Assembly (NCBI GenBank): GCA_021851785.1
Contig: JAJZBV010000017.1
Span: 1-60,441, forward strand
Reading direction: 5' to 3'
Source: Pseudomonadota bacterium
GTDB taxonomy: Bacteria; Pseudomonadota; Alphaproteobacteria; Acetobacterales; Acetobacteraceae
DNA length: 60,441 bases
A model generated the notes under the pieces. That model made no database searches. It was not told the origin of the DNA and saw only the letters and a program-made list of their open reading frames with translations. Each line of letters starts with the position of its first letter. Positions within the stretch are counted from its first letter, which is position 1. Below are positions 8,830 through 17,290 of this stretch, one piece after another. A program made the position numbers and the translations under genes.

Positions 8830-10161
8830 TCAGGTCATCATCCGGAGCGCGGTGAGAGCGAGGGTGACGGTGATGGCGCCACCGATGCGCGTTGCGATCT
8901 GCGCGAACGGCATCAATTCCATGCGGTTGGCGGCACTCAGGATCATGACGTCGCCGGTGCCGCCCTGGCCGCTGTGGCAGGCGTTCACGATCGCCGCCTC
9001 GATCGGATAGAGCCCGATCAGACGCCCGGCGAAGAAGCCGACGGCGATGATGGTCGCAACCGTCACCACGATCACCGCGATGATCCCGGGCTGCAGCGCC
9101 GCGACCAGCTTGTCCCACGGCGTCATCGCGACGCCGATCGCGAAAATCAGCGGATAGGTGACGCACTGGGCAAAAAAAACATAGATCACGCCCGCCCCTT
9201 CGCGCAGACGGGCGGAGACCGCGCGGGCGAGCTTGAGGGTGACGGCGAGTGCCAGCATCAGCACCGGGGCGGGAAAGCCGCTGACGTCCTGGACCACGAT
9301 GCCGACCAGATAGAGGGTGATCGCGGTGATCCCGGCCGCCGCCACGGTTGCGGCGTCAGGCGGATGGCCGGTCGGCAGATCCTCGGGATCGGGCGGGAGC
9401 GCGAGCGTGTTGCCGGCCGCCTCGGGCTGCAAGCGGCCATTGCCGGTGAGCGTCGGATGGCGGCGGGCGAAGGTCGCGAGCGCGCCCGAGATCAGCAAGG
9501 CGGCGAGATTGCCGAGCAGCACCGCCGGCAGGATGGTCGCGAACACGTCCCCCTGCGGCAGATGCAGCAAGGCGCTGTAGCCGAGCGACAGCGGCAGCGC
9601 GCCCTCGCCGATGCCGCCGCCCATGATCGGGATGACGATGAAGAACAGGGTGTGGCGCCAGCCGAGCCCGAGCAGCGTCCCGGCGAGGGTGCCGGCGATC
9701 AGGGCGGCGATCGAGCCGGCGAAAAGCGGGACGAAGATTTTGAGGAAACCGGCGATCAGCACCCGGCGATGCATCCCGAGGATGCTGCCGACGATGATGC
9801 AAGCGATGAAGAGATAGAGAAAATTCGACTGCTTGGTAAAAACGCTGATCGCGCTGATGGTTTTTTCCGGCATCAGATGCGCATGCACGAGATAGGAAGG
9901 CAGGAACACGGTGAGGATCGCGGGCCCGCCGACGCGGCTGAGCCCCGGCAGGCGTCTGCCGATCTCGGCCGCGGTGAAGGCGCCGAGAGCGATCAGCGGG
10001 ATCATGGTGGTGAGATCGGGCGGCAATTTGCCGAGCCCAACGAGGGCCGCGATCAAGGCCAGGATGACCGGATAGAGGGGCAGCGGAATGATGCCGACCT
10101 TGCCATCGACCAGCCGCCACCAGAGCGCCCGCGCGCCCGCCTCCGGCTCCTCCTGGGTCAC
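8830..10161 (-). CDS. 2-hydroxycarboxylate transporter family (2HCT) permease
   Basis: The 443-residue product has about eleven hydrophobic segments and two reentrant-type GGxG motifs, MGGGIGEGALPLSLGYS and CHSGQGGTGDVMIL, the signature of the 2HCT family (CitS, MleP, CimH). Members import citrate, malate or related 2-hydroxy acids with Na+ or H+. GTG at 10161 was chosen because GGAGGAAAAC lies directly upstream; the longer open frame upstream overlaps hisD. It is the first gene of the operon with the CoA-transferase, CitE-like lyase and hydrolase, so the substrate is probably a 2-hydroxy di- or tricarboxylate that is later thioesterified and cleaved. Confidence 0.88.
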   Translation of the reverse strand: MTQEEPEAGARALWWRLVDGKVGIIPLPLYPVILALIAALVGLGKLPPDLTTMIPLIALGAFTAAEIGRRLPGLSRVGGPAILTVFLPSYLVHAHLMPEKTISAISVFTKQSNFLYLFIACIIVGSILGMHRRVLIAGFLKIFVPLFAGSIAALIAGTLAGTLLGLGWRHTLFFIVIPIMGGGIGEGALPLSLGYSALLHLPQGDVFATILPAVLLGNLAALLISGALATFARRHPTLTGNGRLQPEAAGNTLALPPDPEDLPTGHPPDAATVAAAGITAITLYLVGIVVQDVSGFPAPVLMLALAVTLKLARAVSARLREGAGVIYVFFAQCVTYPLIFAIGVAMTPWDKLVAALQPGIIAVIVVTVATIIAVGFFAGRLIGLYPIEAAIVNACHSGQGGTGDVMILSAANRMELMPFAQIATRIGGAITVTLALTALRMMT

Positions 10162-10231
10162 GTTTTCCTCCGGTTTTGTCTCGGCGAGATTCACGGACGA
10201 AGGCGCCAGGGTCAAGCCCCCAAGGTCAAGC

Positions 10232-11530
10232 CTATCCCCGGCGCGGCAGCCGGAGTGCCAGGCTCTGGGCGTGGGCGCCGAGACCCTCGGCCTCGGCGAG
10301 CGCGATCGCCGCCGGCCCGAGGGCCGAAAGCGGCGCCGCGTCGTCGGCCGCGATCCAGGTCGTGCGCTTGAGAAAATCGAACACCGAGAGGCCGGAGGCG
10401 AAACGCGCGCTCCGCGAGGTCGGCAGCACATGGTTGGGCCCGGCGATGTAATCGCCCAGCGCCTCGGGGCAGAAGCGGCCGAGAAACGCCGCCCCGGCAT
10501 GGCGGATGCGGGCAAACAGCGCGGCGGGGTCGGCGAGCATCAGTTCGAGATGCTCGGGCGCCAGGCGATCGACCAGCGCCGCCGCTTCCTCCCAATCGCG
10601 CACCACGATCACCGCGCCGTGATCGCGCCAGCTCGCCCCGGCGATCGCGGCGCGCGGGAGACGCGGCAATGCATCGGCGACGGCGGCGACGACGCGGGCG
10701 GCGAAGCCGGCGTCATCGGTGATCAGGATGGCTTGCGCCGCCTCGTCATGCTCGGCTTGCGCCAGGAGATCGATCGCGACATGGCGCGGATCGTTGGCGG
10801 CGTCGGCCAGCACCACCACCTCCGAGGGGCCGGCGATCGCATCGATCCCGACATCGCCATGCACCTGCCGCTTGGCCTCGGCGACATAGGCGTTGCCCGG
10901 CCCGACGATGCGATCGACCGCAGCGAGGCTCGCCGTGCCATAGGCCAGCGCCGCGATCGCCTGGGCGCCGCCGATCCGCCAGATTTCGGTGACGCCGGCG
11001 CGCGCGGCGGCGGCGAGAACCAGCGGGCTGAGGACGCCGCCGGGGGCCGGGACGCACATCGCGATGCGCGCGACGCCGGCGATCCGCGCCGGAATCGCGT
11101 TCATCAGCACCGAGGAGGGATAGGAGGCTTTTCCCCCCGGCACATAGAGCCCGACCGCGTCGAGCGGCGTCCAGCGCAGCCCGAGCCGCAGCCCGGTCGC
11201 GTCGGTTTCGGCGAAATCCTCGGGTTTTTGCCGGCGGTGAAAGGCGGCGATGCGCTCGGCGGCGAGATCGAGGGCGGCGGCGAGCACCGGCGTGAGGCTG
11301 GCGCTGGCCGCCGCGATCTCGGCCGCGCTGACGCGAAGCGGCGGCGCGCCGGGGGTGAAGCCGTCGAAACGGGCGGTGAGACGGGCGAGCGCGGCGTCAC
11401 CCTCGGCGCGGATTTCGGCGATGATCGCGGCGACCGGCGCGCGCAGATTTTCGGCCTCCGCCCGCGCCTCGCCGAGCAGCGCGGCGAAAGCGGCCTCGAA
11501 GCCGGGATCGCGGGTCGCGAAGGCGCGCAT
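10232..11530 (-). CDS. hisD: histidinol dehydrogenase
   Basis: The 432-residue product oxidises L-histidinol to L-histidine in two NAD+-dependent steps, the last steps of the pathway. Signature segments include VGLYVPGGKASYPSSVLMN, IVGPGNAYVAEAKRQV, the DAIAGPSEVVVLAD region and RLAPEHLELM, which hold the Zn2+-binding and catalytic residues. Length is typical for the family. Its ATG overlaps the hisG stop by one base, with GGAGG 8 nt upstream inside hisG, so hisG-hisD is a coupled operon. The 70 bp after the stop leads directly to the 2HCT transporter gene on the same strand. Confidence 0.97.
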   Translation of the reverse strand: MRAFATRDPGFEAAFAALLGEARAEAENLRAPVAAIIAEIRAEGDAALARLTARFDGFTPGAPPLRVSAAEIAAASASLTPVLAAALDLAAERIAAFHRRQKPEDFAETDATGLRLGLRWTPLDAVGLYVPGGKASYPSSVLMNAIPARIAGVARIAMCVPAPGGVLSPLVLAAAARAGVTEIWRIGGAQAIAALAYGTASLAAVDRIVGPGNAYVAEAKRQVHGDVGIDAIAGPSEVVVLADAANDPRHVAIDLLAQAEHDEAAQAILITDDAGFAARVVAAVADALPRLPRAAIAGASWRDHGAVIVVRDWEEAAALVDRLAPEHLELMLADPAALFARIRHAGAAFLGRFCPEALGDYIAGPNHVLPTSRSARFASGLSVFDFLKRTTWIAADDAAPLSALGPAAIALAEAEGLGAHAQSLALRLPRRG

Positions 11531-12249
11531 CAGCGTGCCGCCTCCGGCGCGTGGAGGGCGGCGCGGAAGCGCGCGATCCAGGCGCCGATCAGCTCCGGCC
11601 GGGTCTTGAGCGCCATGCGGTTGACGATGAGGCGGCTGGTGACGTCGGCGATCACCTCGATCTCGGCGAGGCCATTGGCCTTCAGCGTCGAGCCGGTCTG
11701 CACCAGATCGACGATCAGTGGCGCAAGGCCGAGCCCGGGGGCGAGTTCCATGGCGCCGTTGAGATGGACGATCTCGGCCTGGATGCCGCGGGCGGCGAAA
11801 TGGCGGGCGGTGACGTTCGGATATTTGGTCGCGACCCGCACCCGCGACAGCCGCGCCGGATGGACGAACCCCTCGCCGCCGGCGGGGGCGGCAACCGCGA
11901 TGCGACAGCGGCCGATGGCGAGATCGAGCGGCGCGTAGATTTCCGGATAGTCGAATTCCATCAGCACATCAGCGCCGCAAATGCCGAGCGCAGCGGCGCC
12001 GAAGGCAACGAAGGTTGCGACATCGAAAGGCCGCACACGCACCACGTCGAGCCCGGGATCATCGGTCGGAAAACGCAACCGGCGGCTGTCCTCGTCCTCG
12101 TAATCGGCGGCCGGGTGGACCCCGGCGCGGGCCAGAAACCCGCCGCATTCGGCGAGAATGCGCCCCTTGGGCAGGGCCAGCACGAGCGGGCCGGCGAGGT
12201 CGGGCGCGGCCTCGCCCAGCGCCAGATCGGCAATGGCGGGCGCGGTCAT
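11530..12249 (-). CDS. hisG: ATP phosphoribosyltransferase, short form
   Basis: The 239-residue product catalyses the first step of histidine synthesis, joining ATP and PRPP. LALPKGRILAE at the N-terminus, GICGADVLMEFDYPE in the middle and DLVQTGSTLKANGL (the PRPP-binding loop) near residue 180 are diagnostic. It lacks the C-terminal regulatory domain of the long form, so by family knowledge it should need a HisZ partner, which is not in this window. It is transcribed with hisD and is divergent from the acyl carrier protein gene across a 208-bp gap with two palindromes. Confidence 0.96.
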   Translation of the reverse strand: MTAPAIADLALGEAAPDLAGPLVLALPKGRILAECGGFLARAGVHPAADYEDEDSRRLRFPTDDPGLDVVRVRPFDVATFVAFGAAALGICGADVLMEFDYPEIYAPLDLAIGRCRIAVAAPAGGEGFVHPARLSRVRVATKYPNVTARHFAARGIQAEIVHLNGAMELAPGLGLAPLIVDLVQTGSTLKANGLAEIEVIADVTSRLIVNRMALKTRPELIGAWIARFRAALHAPEAAR

Positions 12250-12345
12250 CGGGAAGGGAGCCGGAGATGGATCATGATCGCGCCGGGCTCTAGCACCGAA
12301 GCGGCGAGGGCGGAAGGGGCGAAAGCGGCACCGGCGCCCCGGGGC

Positions 12346-12363
12346 GTTACCCCCGGGGGTAAC
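12346..12363. promoter_or_regulatory. 18-bp perfect palindrome in the hisG/ACP intergenic region
   Basis: The sequence gttacccccgggggtaac is a perfect 18-bp palindrome located between the divergent hisG and acyl carrier protein genes. It could be a dimeric regulator operator or a GC-rich hairpin. No regulator is assigned. Confidence 0.45.
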
Positions 12364-12372
12364 CCGGCGGCA

Positions 12373-12388
12373 TTAACGGAAACGTTAA
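12373..12388. promoter_or_regulatory. second inverted repeat upstream of the ACP gene
   Basis: ttaacg and cgttaa form 6-bp arms around a gaaa spacer, 9 bp after the larger palindrome. The arrangement looks like an operator half-site pair near the start of transcription for the ACP gene. Function is inferred only from symmetry and position. Confidence 0.4.
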
Positions 12389-12457
12389 AGAGATTGCGAT
12401 GGGTCGGGATTTCACGCTAGTTTTCGTCTCCATCAAGCGCCACGAAGGAACCGGTTC

Positions 12458-12697
12458 ATGAGCGGAGATTTGCTGGGCCTGATCGCCGAGACACTTAGCC
12501 TCGACCGCGCCAGCCTGAATGCCCAATCGAGCGCTGAAAATACCAAGAACTGGGACAGTCTCCGCCAGGTGGTGCTGATGGGCGAAATCGAGAGCGGATT
12601 CGGCATCGAGTTCAGCGCCCAGGAAATCAGCGAGGCCAATAGCGTCGCCAAGATCGCCGCCGCGCTGGCGCGCCATGGGGTCGAGGTTTCGCTCTGA
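12458..12697 (+). CDS. stand-alone acyl carrier protein
   Basis: The 79-residue protein is an acyl carrier protein: the phosphopantetheine attachment site is Ser34 in NWDSLRQVVL, followed by the acidic helix MGEIESGFGIEF. The motif WDSL instead of the DSLD of fatty-acid ACP, plus the neighbour, marks it as a secondary-metabolism type carrier. The downstream FkbH-like gene starts 30 bp later and is almost certainly co-transcribed. It probably carries a glyceryl or related three-carbon unit loaded by that protein. No other synthase, thioesterase or phosphopantetheinyl transferase gene is nearby. Confidence 0.88.
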   Translation: MSGDLLGLIAETLSLDRASLNAQSSAENTKNWDSLRQVVLMGEIESGFGIEFSAQEISEANSVAKIAAALARHGVEVSL

Positions 12698-12727
12698 TCT
12701 TCTCTCTCCCACCCGCGGAGCCCGGAC

Positions 12728-14551
12728 ATGAGTGACGAGATCGCGACCGGCGTCGATTTTCCCGCCCTTCGCGCCCGGCTCGGCGCCAAGGCGCTGAGCT
12801 TGCCGCTCATTTTCTCCGTCGGCGGCGAGATTCTGGCGGCCGAGCCGCCGCCCGGGGTCGCGGTCCAGCGTATCGCCATCCTCGGCAGCCTGACCACCGA
12901 TTTCATCGCCCGCGCCGCCGCCTGCGCGCTCGCCCTCGAAGGGGTGTGGCCGGTGATCTATCAGGCGCCGTTCGGATCGCTGATCCAGGAAGCGCTCGAT
13001 CCCGGCTCGGCGCTGCACCGCTTCGCCCCCGATTGCGTTCTTCTCGCGACCGACTGGCGCGACGGCGTCGATCCGCTGCCGATCGGCGCCGATAGCGACA
13101 CCATCGCCGCTTCGCGCGCCGACAAGGTCGCCTTGTTCGAAAACCTGTGGCAGGCGCTGGCGCGCGGCGGGCGCTGCCGCATCCTCCAGCATCTGATGGT
13201 GCCGCCGCCGATGCGCTTTTGCGGCCCCGCCGAGCGTTTCGCCGAAGCGGCGCCGGAACGCCAGGTCGCCGCCCTCAACGCGGCGCTGCTCGCGGCCGGG
13301 CGCGGGCGCGTCTCCTGGATCGAGACCGACCGTTTGGCGGCGGAAGCGGGGTTCGTGCGCTTTGCGAGCCCGGCCAATTACTACGCCGCCCGCACCGGCT
13401 TCGATCAGCGCCATTTGCCCGATTACGTCGCCTATTTCCGCGCCGCCTTCCGGGCGGCGTTCGGCCGGGCGAAGAAGGCGCTGGTGCTCGATCTCGACAA
13501 CACGCTCTGGGGCGGCGTCATCGGCGATGACGGGGTCGGCGGGATCACGCTCGGCCCGGGCTCGCCGGCCGGCGAGGCCTTCGCCGACTGGCAGGACTAT
13601 CTCCGCGCCCTCCGCGCTCGCGGCATCGTGCTCGCCGTTTGCAGCAAGAACGACCCGGAGATCGCCGCGACCGGCTTCACCCATCCCGCGACCCGCCTCG
13701 CGCGCGAGGATTTCGCCGCCTTCGAATGCTCCTGGGACAACAAGGCGGACGGCCTCAAGCGGATCGCGCAAGCGCTCAATCTCGGCCTCGATTCGCTGAT
13801 CTTCCTCGACGACAACCCCGCCGAATGCGATCTCGTCGCCGGCGCGCTGCCCGAGGTCGCGGTGGTACCGCTCGGCGACGATCCCGGCCGCTTCATCGAA
13901 AAACTGGACGCCGCGCGCTGGCTCTATCTCGAAAGCTACACCGCCGAGGATCTCGCCCGCGCCGAGGCTTACGCGGCGCGCGAGGCGGCGGCGGCGGAGG
14001 CGCGCGGGGCGACCGATCTCGGGAGTTACCTCGACGGGCTCGCCATGCGCGGGCGGATCTGGCGCCCGGAGGAGGGCGATATCGCCCGCGTCGCCCAGCT
14101 CGAACAGAAAACCAACCAGTTCAACCTCACCACGCGGCGCTTCTCCGAGGCCGAAATCCGCGCCTTCCTCGCCGATGACGACGCCATCGTGCTGGCTTTT
14201 CATCTGCGCGACAAATTCGGCGATCACGGCCTGGTCTCGACGCTGATCGCGCGGCCGGAGGCGGATGGGGAGACGCTCCATATCGCGAGCTGGCTGATGA
14301 GCTGCCGCGTCTTTTCGCGCACCGCCGAGGGCTTCATCCTCCGCCATTTGCTCGCGCTGGCCCGCGCGCGCGGCTTTACGCATCTCACCGGCGAATATCG
14401 CCCGACCGCGAAAAACGGCGTCGTCGCCGATCTCTATCCGCGCCTCGGATTCACCCCCCGCGCGGCGGCGGGCGAGGCCGGCGCGGCGCTATTGTGGGAG
14501 CGGCCGGTCGATGCCGGTGACGCTATCACCACCGCGATCGCGCCCGCGTAA
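12728..14551 (+). CDS. FkbH-like HAD-IIIC family protein
   Basis: The 607-residue product has the FkbH layout: an N-terminal region of about 240 residues, a HAD phosphatase domain starting at VLDLDNTLWGGVIGDDG (nucleophile Asp255, second Asp257), HAD motifs around VCSKND and FLDDNPAEC, and a C-terminal GNAT-like segment ending in GEYRPTAKNGVVADLYPRLGF. By family knowledge FkbH proteins convert 1,3-bisphosphoglycerate to glyceryl-S-ACP, feeding methoxymalonyl- or tetronate-type polyketides. Here it is paired only with the 79-residue ACP. The product may be a glycerate-derived modification of a surface polymer, but this is inference. Confidence 0.88.
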   Translation: MSDEIATGVDFPALRARLGAKALSLPLIFSVGGEILAAEPPPGVAVQRIAILGSLTTDFIARAAACALALEGVWPVIYQAPFGSLIQEALDPGSALHRFAPDCVLLATDWRDGVDPLPIGADSDTIAASRADKVALFENLWQALARGGRCRILQHLMVPPPMRFCGPAERFAEAAPERQVAALNAALLAAGRGRVSWIETDRLAAEAGFVRFASPANYYAARTGFDQRHLPDYVAYFRAAFRAAFGRAKKALVLDLDNTLWGGVIGDDGVGGITLGPGSPAGEAFADWQDYLRALRARGIVLAVCSKNDPEIAATGFTHPATRLAREDFAAFECSWDNKADGLKRIAQALNLGLDSLIFLDDNPAECDLVAGALPEVAVVPLGDDPGRFIEKLDAARWLYLESYTAEDLARAEAYAAREAAAAEARGATDLGSYLDGLAMRGRIWRPEEGDIARVAQLEQKTNQFNLTTRRFSEAEIRAFLADDDAIVLAFHLRDKFGDHGLVSTLIARPEADGETLHIASWLMSCRVFSRTAEGFILRHLLALARARGFTHLTGEYRPTAKNGVVADLYPRLGFTPRAAAGEAGAALLWERPVDAGDAITTAIAPA

Positions 14552-14560
14552 TCCCGGCCC

Positions 14561-14627
14561 GACCCTCAGGCAAACCGACCCTCAGGCGAACCCGACCCTC
14601 AGGCGAACCCAAGACTCAGGCGAAATC
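14561..14627. repeat. four tandem 16-17-bp repeats spanning the DUF3501 stop codon
   Basis: Copies lie at 14561-14576, 14577-14593, 14594-14610 and 14611-14627, sharing the core ctcaggc(g)aa. The last copy contains the stop of the DUF3501 gene, so on the minus strand the sequence GCC-TGA is followed by three further near-copies of itself. The array fills the gap between two convergent genes. Confidence 0.8.
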
Positions 14628-15203
14628 ATCGGCGAGGGCGTCGCGCGTGGCCGGCGGCAGAACGGTCATGTGCCGGTAGGCGGGGTGGCGAAAGCCGAGC
14701 GTGATTTCGCTCGCCGTTTTGAATTTGGCGATTTGCGCCGCCGTGCATGGGAAATGCACGAACTGCACCGAGGAGGCCTTGCCCTCGGCGGTGGTGCGGT
14801 CCTGATCGGCTTCCGGGCGGCCTTGGATGGTTTCCCCGGCGAAATCCAGGAATGCCGTCTCCTCGATCCCGCCGAGGCGGGAAAGCTCGCTCTTACGGCG
14901 ATCGGGATCGTCGATCTCGATCATGAACGTGGCGACGAGTTCGCGGCCTTTCGGCACCAGCGGGTTATAGGCCGCGAGTTCGTCGGCGATCTGCTCGCGG
15001 CCGCCTTTTTCGATGTGCAGCATTTCGTGGATCTGAAACCACATGGTTTCGTAATTCTCGAAAGAGAAGGTGACGAACGGGCCGACCGCGACGCGGCGCT
15101 GACGTTTGAGCGCGACGATCGCGCGCCGGCGCTCGGCCCGCTCGGCGGCATAGACTTCGGGGGCCAGAATGTCCGCCTCGGTGATCTCGTGTTTGCGGGT
15201 CAT
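14616..15203 (-). CDS. DUF3501 family protein
   Basis: The 195-residue protein matches DUF3501 in length and content: the early ITEADILAPEVYAAER, the FSFENYETMWFQIHEML motif and the LVPKGRELVATFMIEIDD segment are characteristic. The biochemical function is unknown. The gene is the last of a rubrerythrin / double Fe-S protein / DUF3501 set that recurs as a unit in proteobacteria, suggesting a role in peroxide or iron-related stress. ATG 15203 is preferred over ATG 15209 because GGAG (15210-15213) abuts the latter but is 6 nt from the former. Confidence 0.85.
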   Translation of the reverse strand: MTRKHEITEADILAPEVYAAERAERRRAIVALKRQRRVAVGPFVTFSFENYETMWFQIHEMLHIEKGGREQIADELAAYNPLVPKGRELVATFMIEIDDPDRRKSELSRLGGIEETAFLDFAGETIQGRPEADQDRTTAEGKASSVQFVHFPCTAAQIAKFKTASEITLGFRHPAYRHMTVLPPATRDALADDFA

Positions 15204-15224
15204 CGCCATCTCCGGGTTTGCTGA

Positions 15225-16580
15225 TCAGGCGGCTTCGGGATCGAGGCCATAGCTCAGCGCGAGCAAGCGGATCGGATGGGCGAGAAGTTCCGGCGCCGTG
15301 TCTCCGCCATCCGCCTCTCGCGTCATGGTCTGGCGCAGATGGGCGCCGGCGAGCGGGCATTCCGAAGTCAGGAAGCGCTGCCCGGCGTTTTTCGCCGCGC
15401 GCGCGGCCGGGCGGCCGATTTTGAGCGCGACCGGGAAATTCTCGCGCTTGAACCCCCATGCGCCGCCATGGCCGGAGCAACGCTCCACCACCGAAACCTT
15501 CATCTCCGGAATAAAACGCAGCATTTCAGCGGCTTTTTGGCCCATGTTCTGTGCCCGCGCGTGGCAGGCCATGTGCAGGGTGACGCCGCCCGGCACCGGC
15601 CGCAAGCCCGGGGCGAGGCCGTTCTTGCGCGCGATATCGACGATATATTCACTGACATCGTAGGTTGCATCGGCAAGCTTGCGCACCGCCTCGTTCTCGG
15701 GCAGCAAAAGCGGCCACTCGAATTTCAGCATCAGGGCGCAGGAGGGAACCAGCGCGATGACATCATAGCCGCGCGCGATCCAGGCGCCGAGTTCGCCGGC
15801 CACCTCCTCGGCATGCGCCGCGACCTCGCCGAGCAACCCCTGCTCCAGAAGCGGCATGCCGCAGCAGCGCGGATAGACCACTTCCGTCTCGACGCCGTTT
15901 CGCGCCAGCACCGCGCGCGCCGCGAGCCCGACGCCGGTATCGTTGTAATTGCCGAAACAGGTGGCATAGAGCACGGCTTTGCGGCCGAATCCCGGCGCCT
16001 CGCGATTGACCGTTGCCGGCCTCGCGGCAGCGGCGATGGCGAGGGTGTGGCTCGCGTATTTCGGTAATTCCGCCTCGCGATGGAGGTCGGCGGTCTTTTC
16101 CAGCGCGGCGCGTGCCGCGCGGTTTTCGGTGTTCGTCGCCCAGTTGGCGAGCGGCGCCGCGAGGCTGGCGAGCCGGCCGTTGCGGTCGGTCTTGGCGAGT
16201 TCGCGATCGGCCCATGCCACCTCGCCGGCGCGCGCCGCGGCGGCGCGCTGGCGCAGCATGAGATGGGGAAAATCGAGCGCGAAGGGATGCGGCGGCACAT
16301 ACGGGCATTTGGTCATGAAGCACATGTCGCAAAGCGTGCAGGCCGCCGCGACCGGGTCGAAATCGGCGCTCGCGACGCCGTCGAGTTCGCCGCTCGGCGA
16401 GGCGTCGATGAGATCGAACAGGCGCGGGAAGGAATCGCAAAGATTGAAGCAGCGCCGACAGCCATGGCAGATGTCGAACACCCGGCGCAATTCCGCGTCG
16501 AGTTTCGCCGGGTCATAAAATTCGTCATCCCGCCACGCGATCGGGTGACGTTTCGGCGCCTCCAGCCCGCCTTCGCGCAT
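15225..16580 (-). CDS. heterodisulfide reductase-related iron-sulfur protein with two CCG domains
   Basis: The 451-residue protein begins with two Cys clusters, [11 protein letters not shown] and [12 protein letters not shown], typical of ferredoxin-like 4Fe-4S binding. These are followed by two CCG-type Cys-rich domains ([12 protein letters not shown] and a later [12 protein letters not shown] with an upstream HMACHAR). This is the architecture of GlpC/HdrD-like electron-transfer subunits. No membrane segment is present. It sits 91 bp after rubrerythrin and 21 bp before DUF3501 on the same strand; it may pass electrons to rubrerythrin, which has no rubredoxin domain here. ATG 16580 has AAAGGAG at 7 nt. 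Confidence 0.87.
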   Translation of the reverse strand: MREGGLEAPKRHPIAWRDDEFYDPAKLDAELRRVFDICHGCRRCFNLCDSFPRLFDLIDASPSGELDGVASADFDPVAAACTLCDMCFMTKCPYVPPHPFALDFPHLMLRQRAAAARAGEVAWADRELAKTDRNGRLASLAAPLANWATNTENRAARAALEKTADLHREAELPKYASHTLAIAAAARPATVNREAPGFGRKAVLYATCFGNYNDTGVGLAARAVLARNGVETEVVYPRCCGMPLLEQGLLGEVAAHAEEVAGELGAWIARGYDVIALVPSCALMLKFEWPLLLPENEAVRKLADATYDVSEYIVDIARKNGLAPGLRPVPGGVTLHMACHARAQNMGQKAAEMLRFIPEMKVSVVERCSGHGGAWGFKRENFPVALKIGRPAARAAKNAGQRFLTSECPLAGAHLRQTMTREADGGDTAPELLAHPIRLLALSYGLDPEAA

Positions 16581-16671
16581 CAGCTATCTCCTTTGGCGAT
16601 AAAGACCGGAGCCGGGCGCCCAGCTACCGTGCCCCGGGTACCCGGCTCTCGCGTGCAATGGCGGCGGCGGC

Positions 16672-17091
16672 TTATTTCAGCTCGTCGAAGGCGCGCTGGA
16701 AACGCCCGGCATGCGAGCGCTCGGCCTTGGCCAGGGTCTCGAACCACTCGGCGATCTCCTCGAACCCTTCCTCGCGGGCGGTGCGCGCCATGCCGGGATA
16801 CATATCGGTGTATTCATGGGTTTCGCCGGCGATGGCGGAGAGCAGATTGTCGTGGGTCTTGCCGATCGGCTTGCCGGTCGCCGGATCGCCGACCGCCTCC
16901 AGATATTCGAGATGGCCATGGGCATGCCCGGTCTCGCCCTCGGCGGTGGAGCGGAACACCGCGGCGACATCGTTATAGCCCTCGACATCGGCTTTCTGGG
17001 CGAAATAGAGATAGCGCCGATTGGCCTGGCTCTCCCCCGCGAAAGCGTATTTCAGGTTTTCCTCGGTTTTGCTGTTCTTGAGCGAAGACAT
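16672..17091 (-). CDS. rubrerythrin (ferritin-like di-iron protein without rubredoxin domain)
   Basis: The 139-residue protein is all ferritin-like: [21 protein letters not shown] and a second set [35 protein letters not shown] (split here into its two ExxE-type halves) supply the Glu/His ligands of a di-iron site. It ends before the C-terminal rubredoxin Cys4 domain of classical rubrerythrin. It should reduce hydrogen peroxide in the cytoplasm, with electrons from an external donor, plausibly the adjacent Fe-S protein. AGGAGG lies 6 nt before ATG 17091; the in-frame ATG further upstream adds residues unlike the family. It starts the three-gene set. Confidence 0.92.
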   Translation of the reverse strand: MSSLKNSKTEENLKYAFAGESQANRRYLYFAQKADVEGYNDVAAVFRSTAEGETGHAHGHLEYLEAVGDPATGKPIGKTHDNLLSAIAGETHEYTDMYPGMARTAREEGFEEIAEWFETLAKAERSHAGRFQRAFDELK

Positions 17092-17290
17092 GACTAACCT
17101 CCTGGCCGCAACGGCCTGACAAATATGAAAAACCAATGGAGCGGATGCGGCGTGGACGAGCGGCTGAGCGCCGCGAGCGCCGGGAATCCTTGGCTGAGAA
17201 GCTAGCCGCGCGCCCCCGCGAAGTCAATTTGGGCGGGGGGCGGCTTGCGCCAGGAGATGATCAGCTCGTCCCTGTGGGCAAGGGGGAAGG

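Noticed and set aside
7735-10371. 878-codon plus-strand open frame across the CoA-transferase and transporter genes
   Set aside because: The product is highly enriched in Arg, Gly, Asp and His without any motif; the minus-strand genes are well supported.
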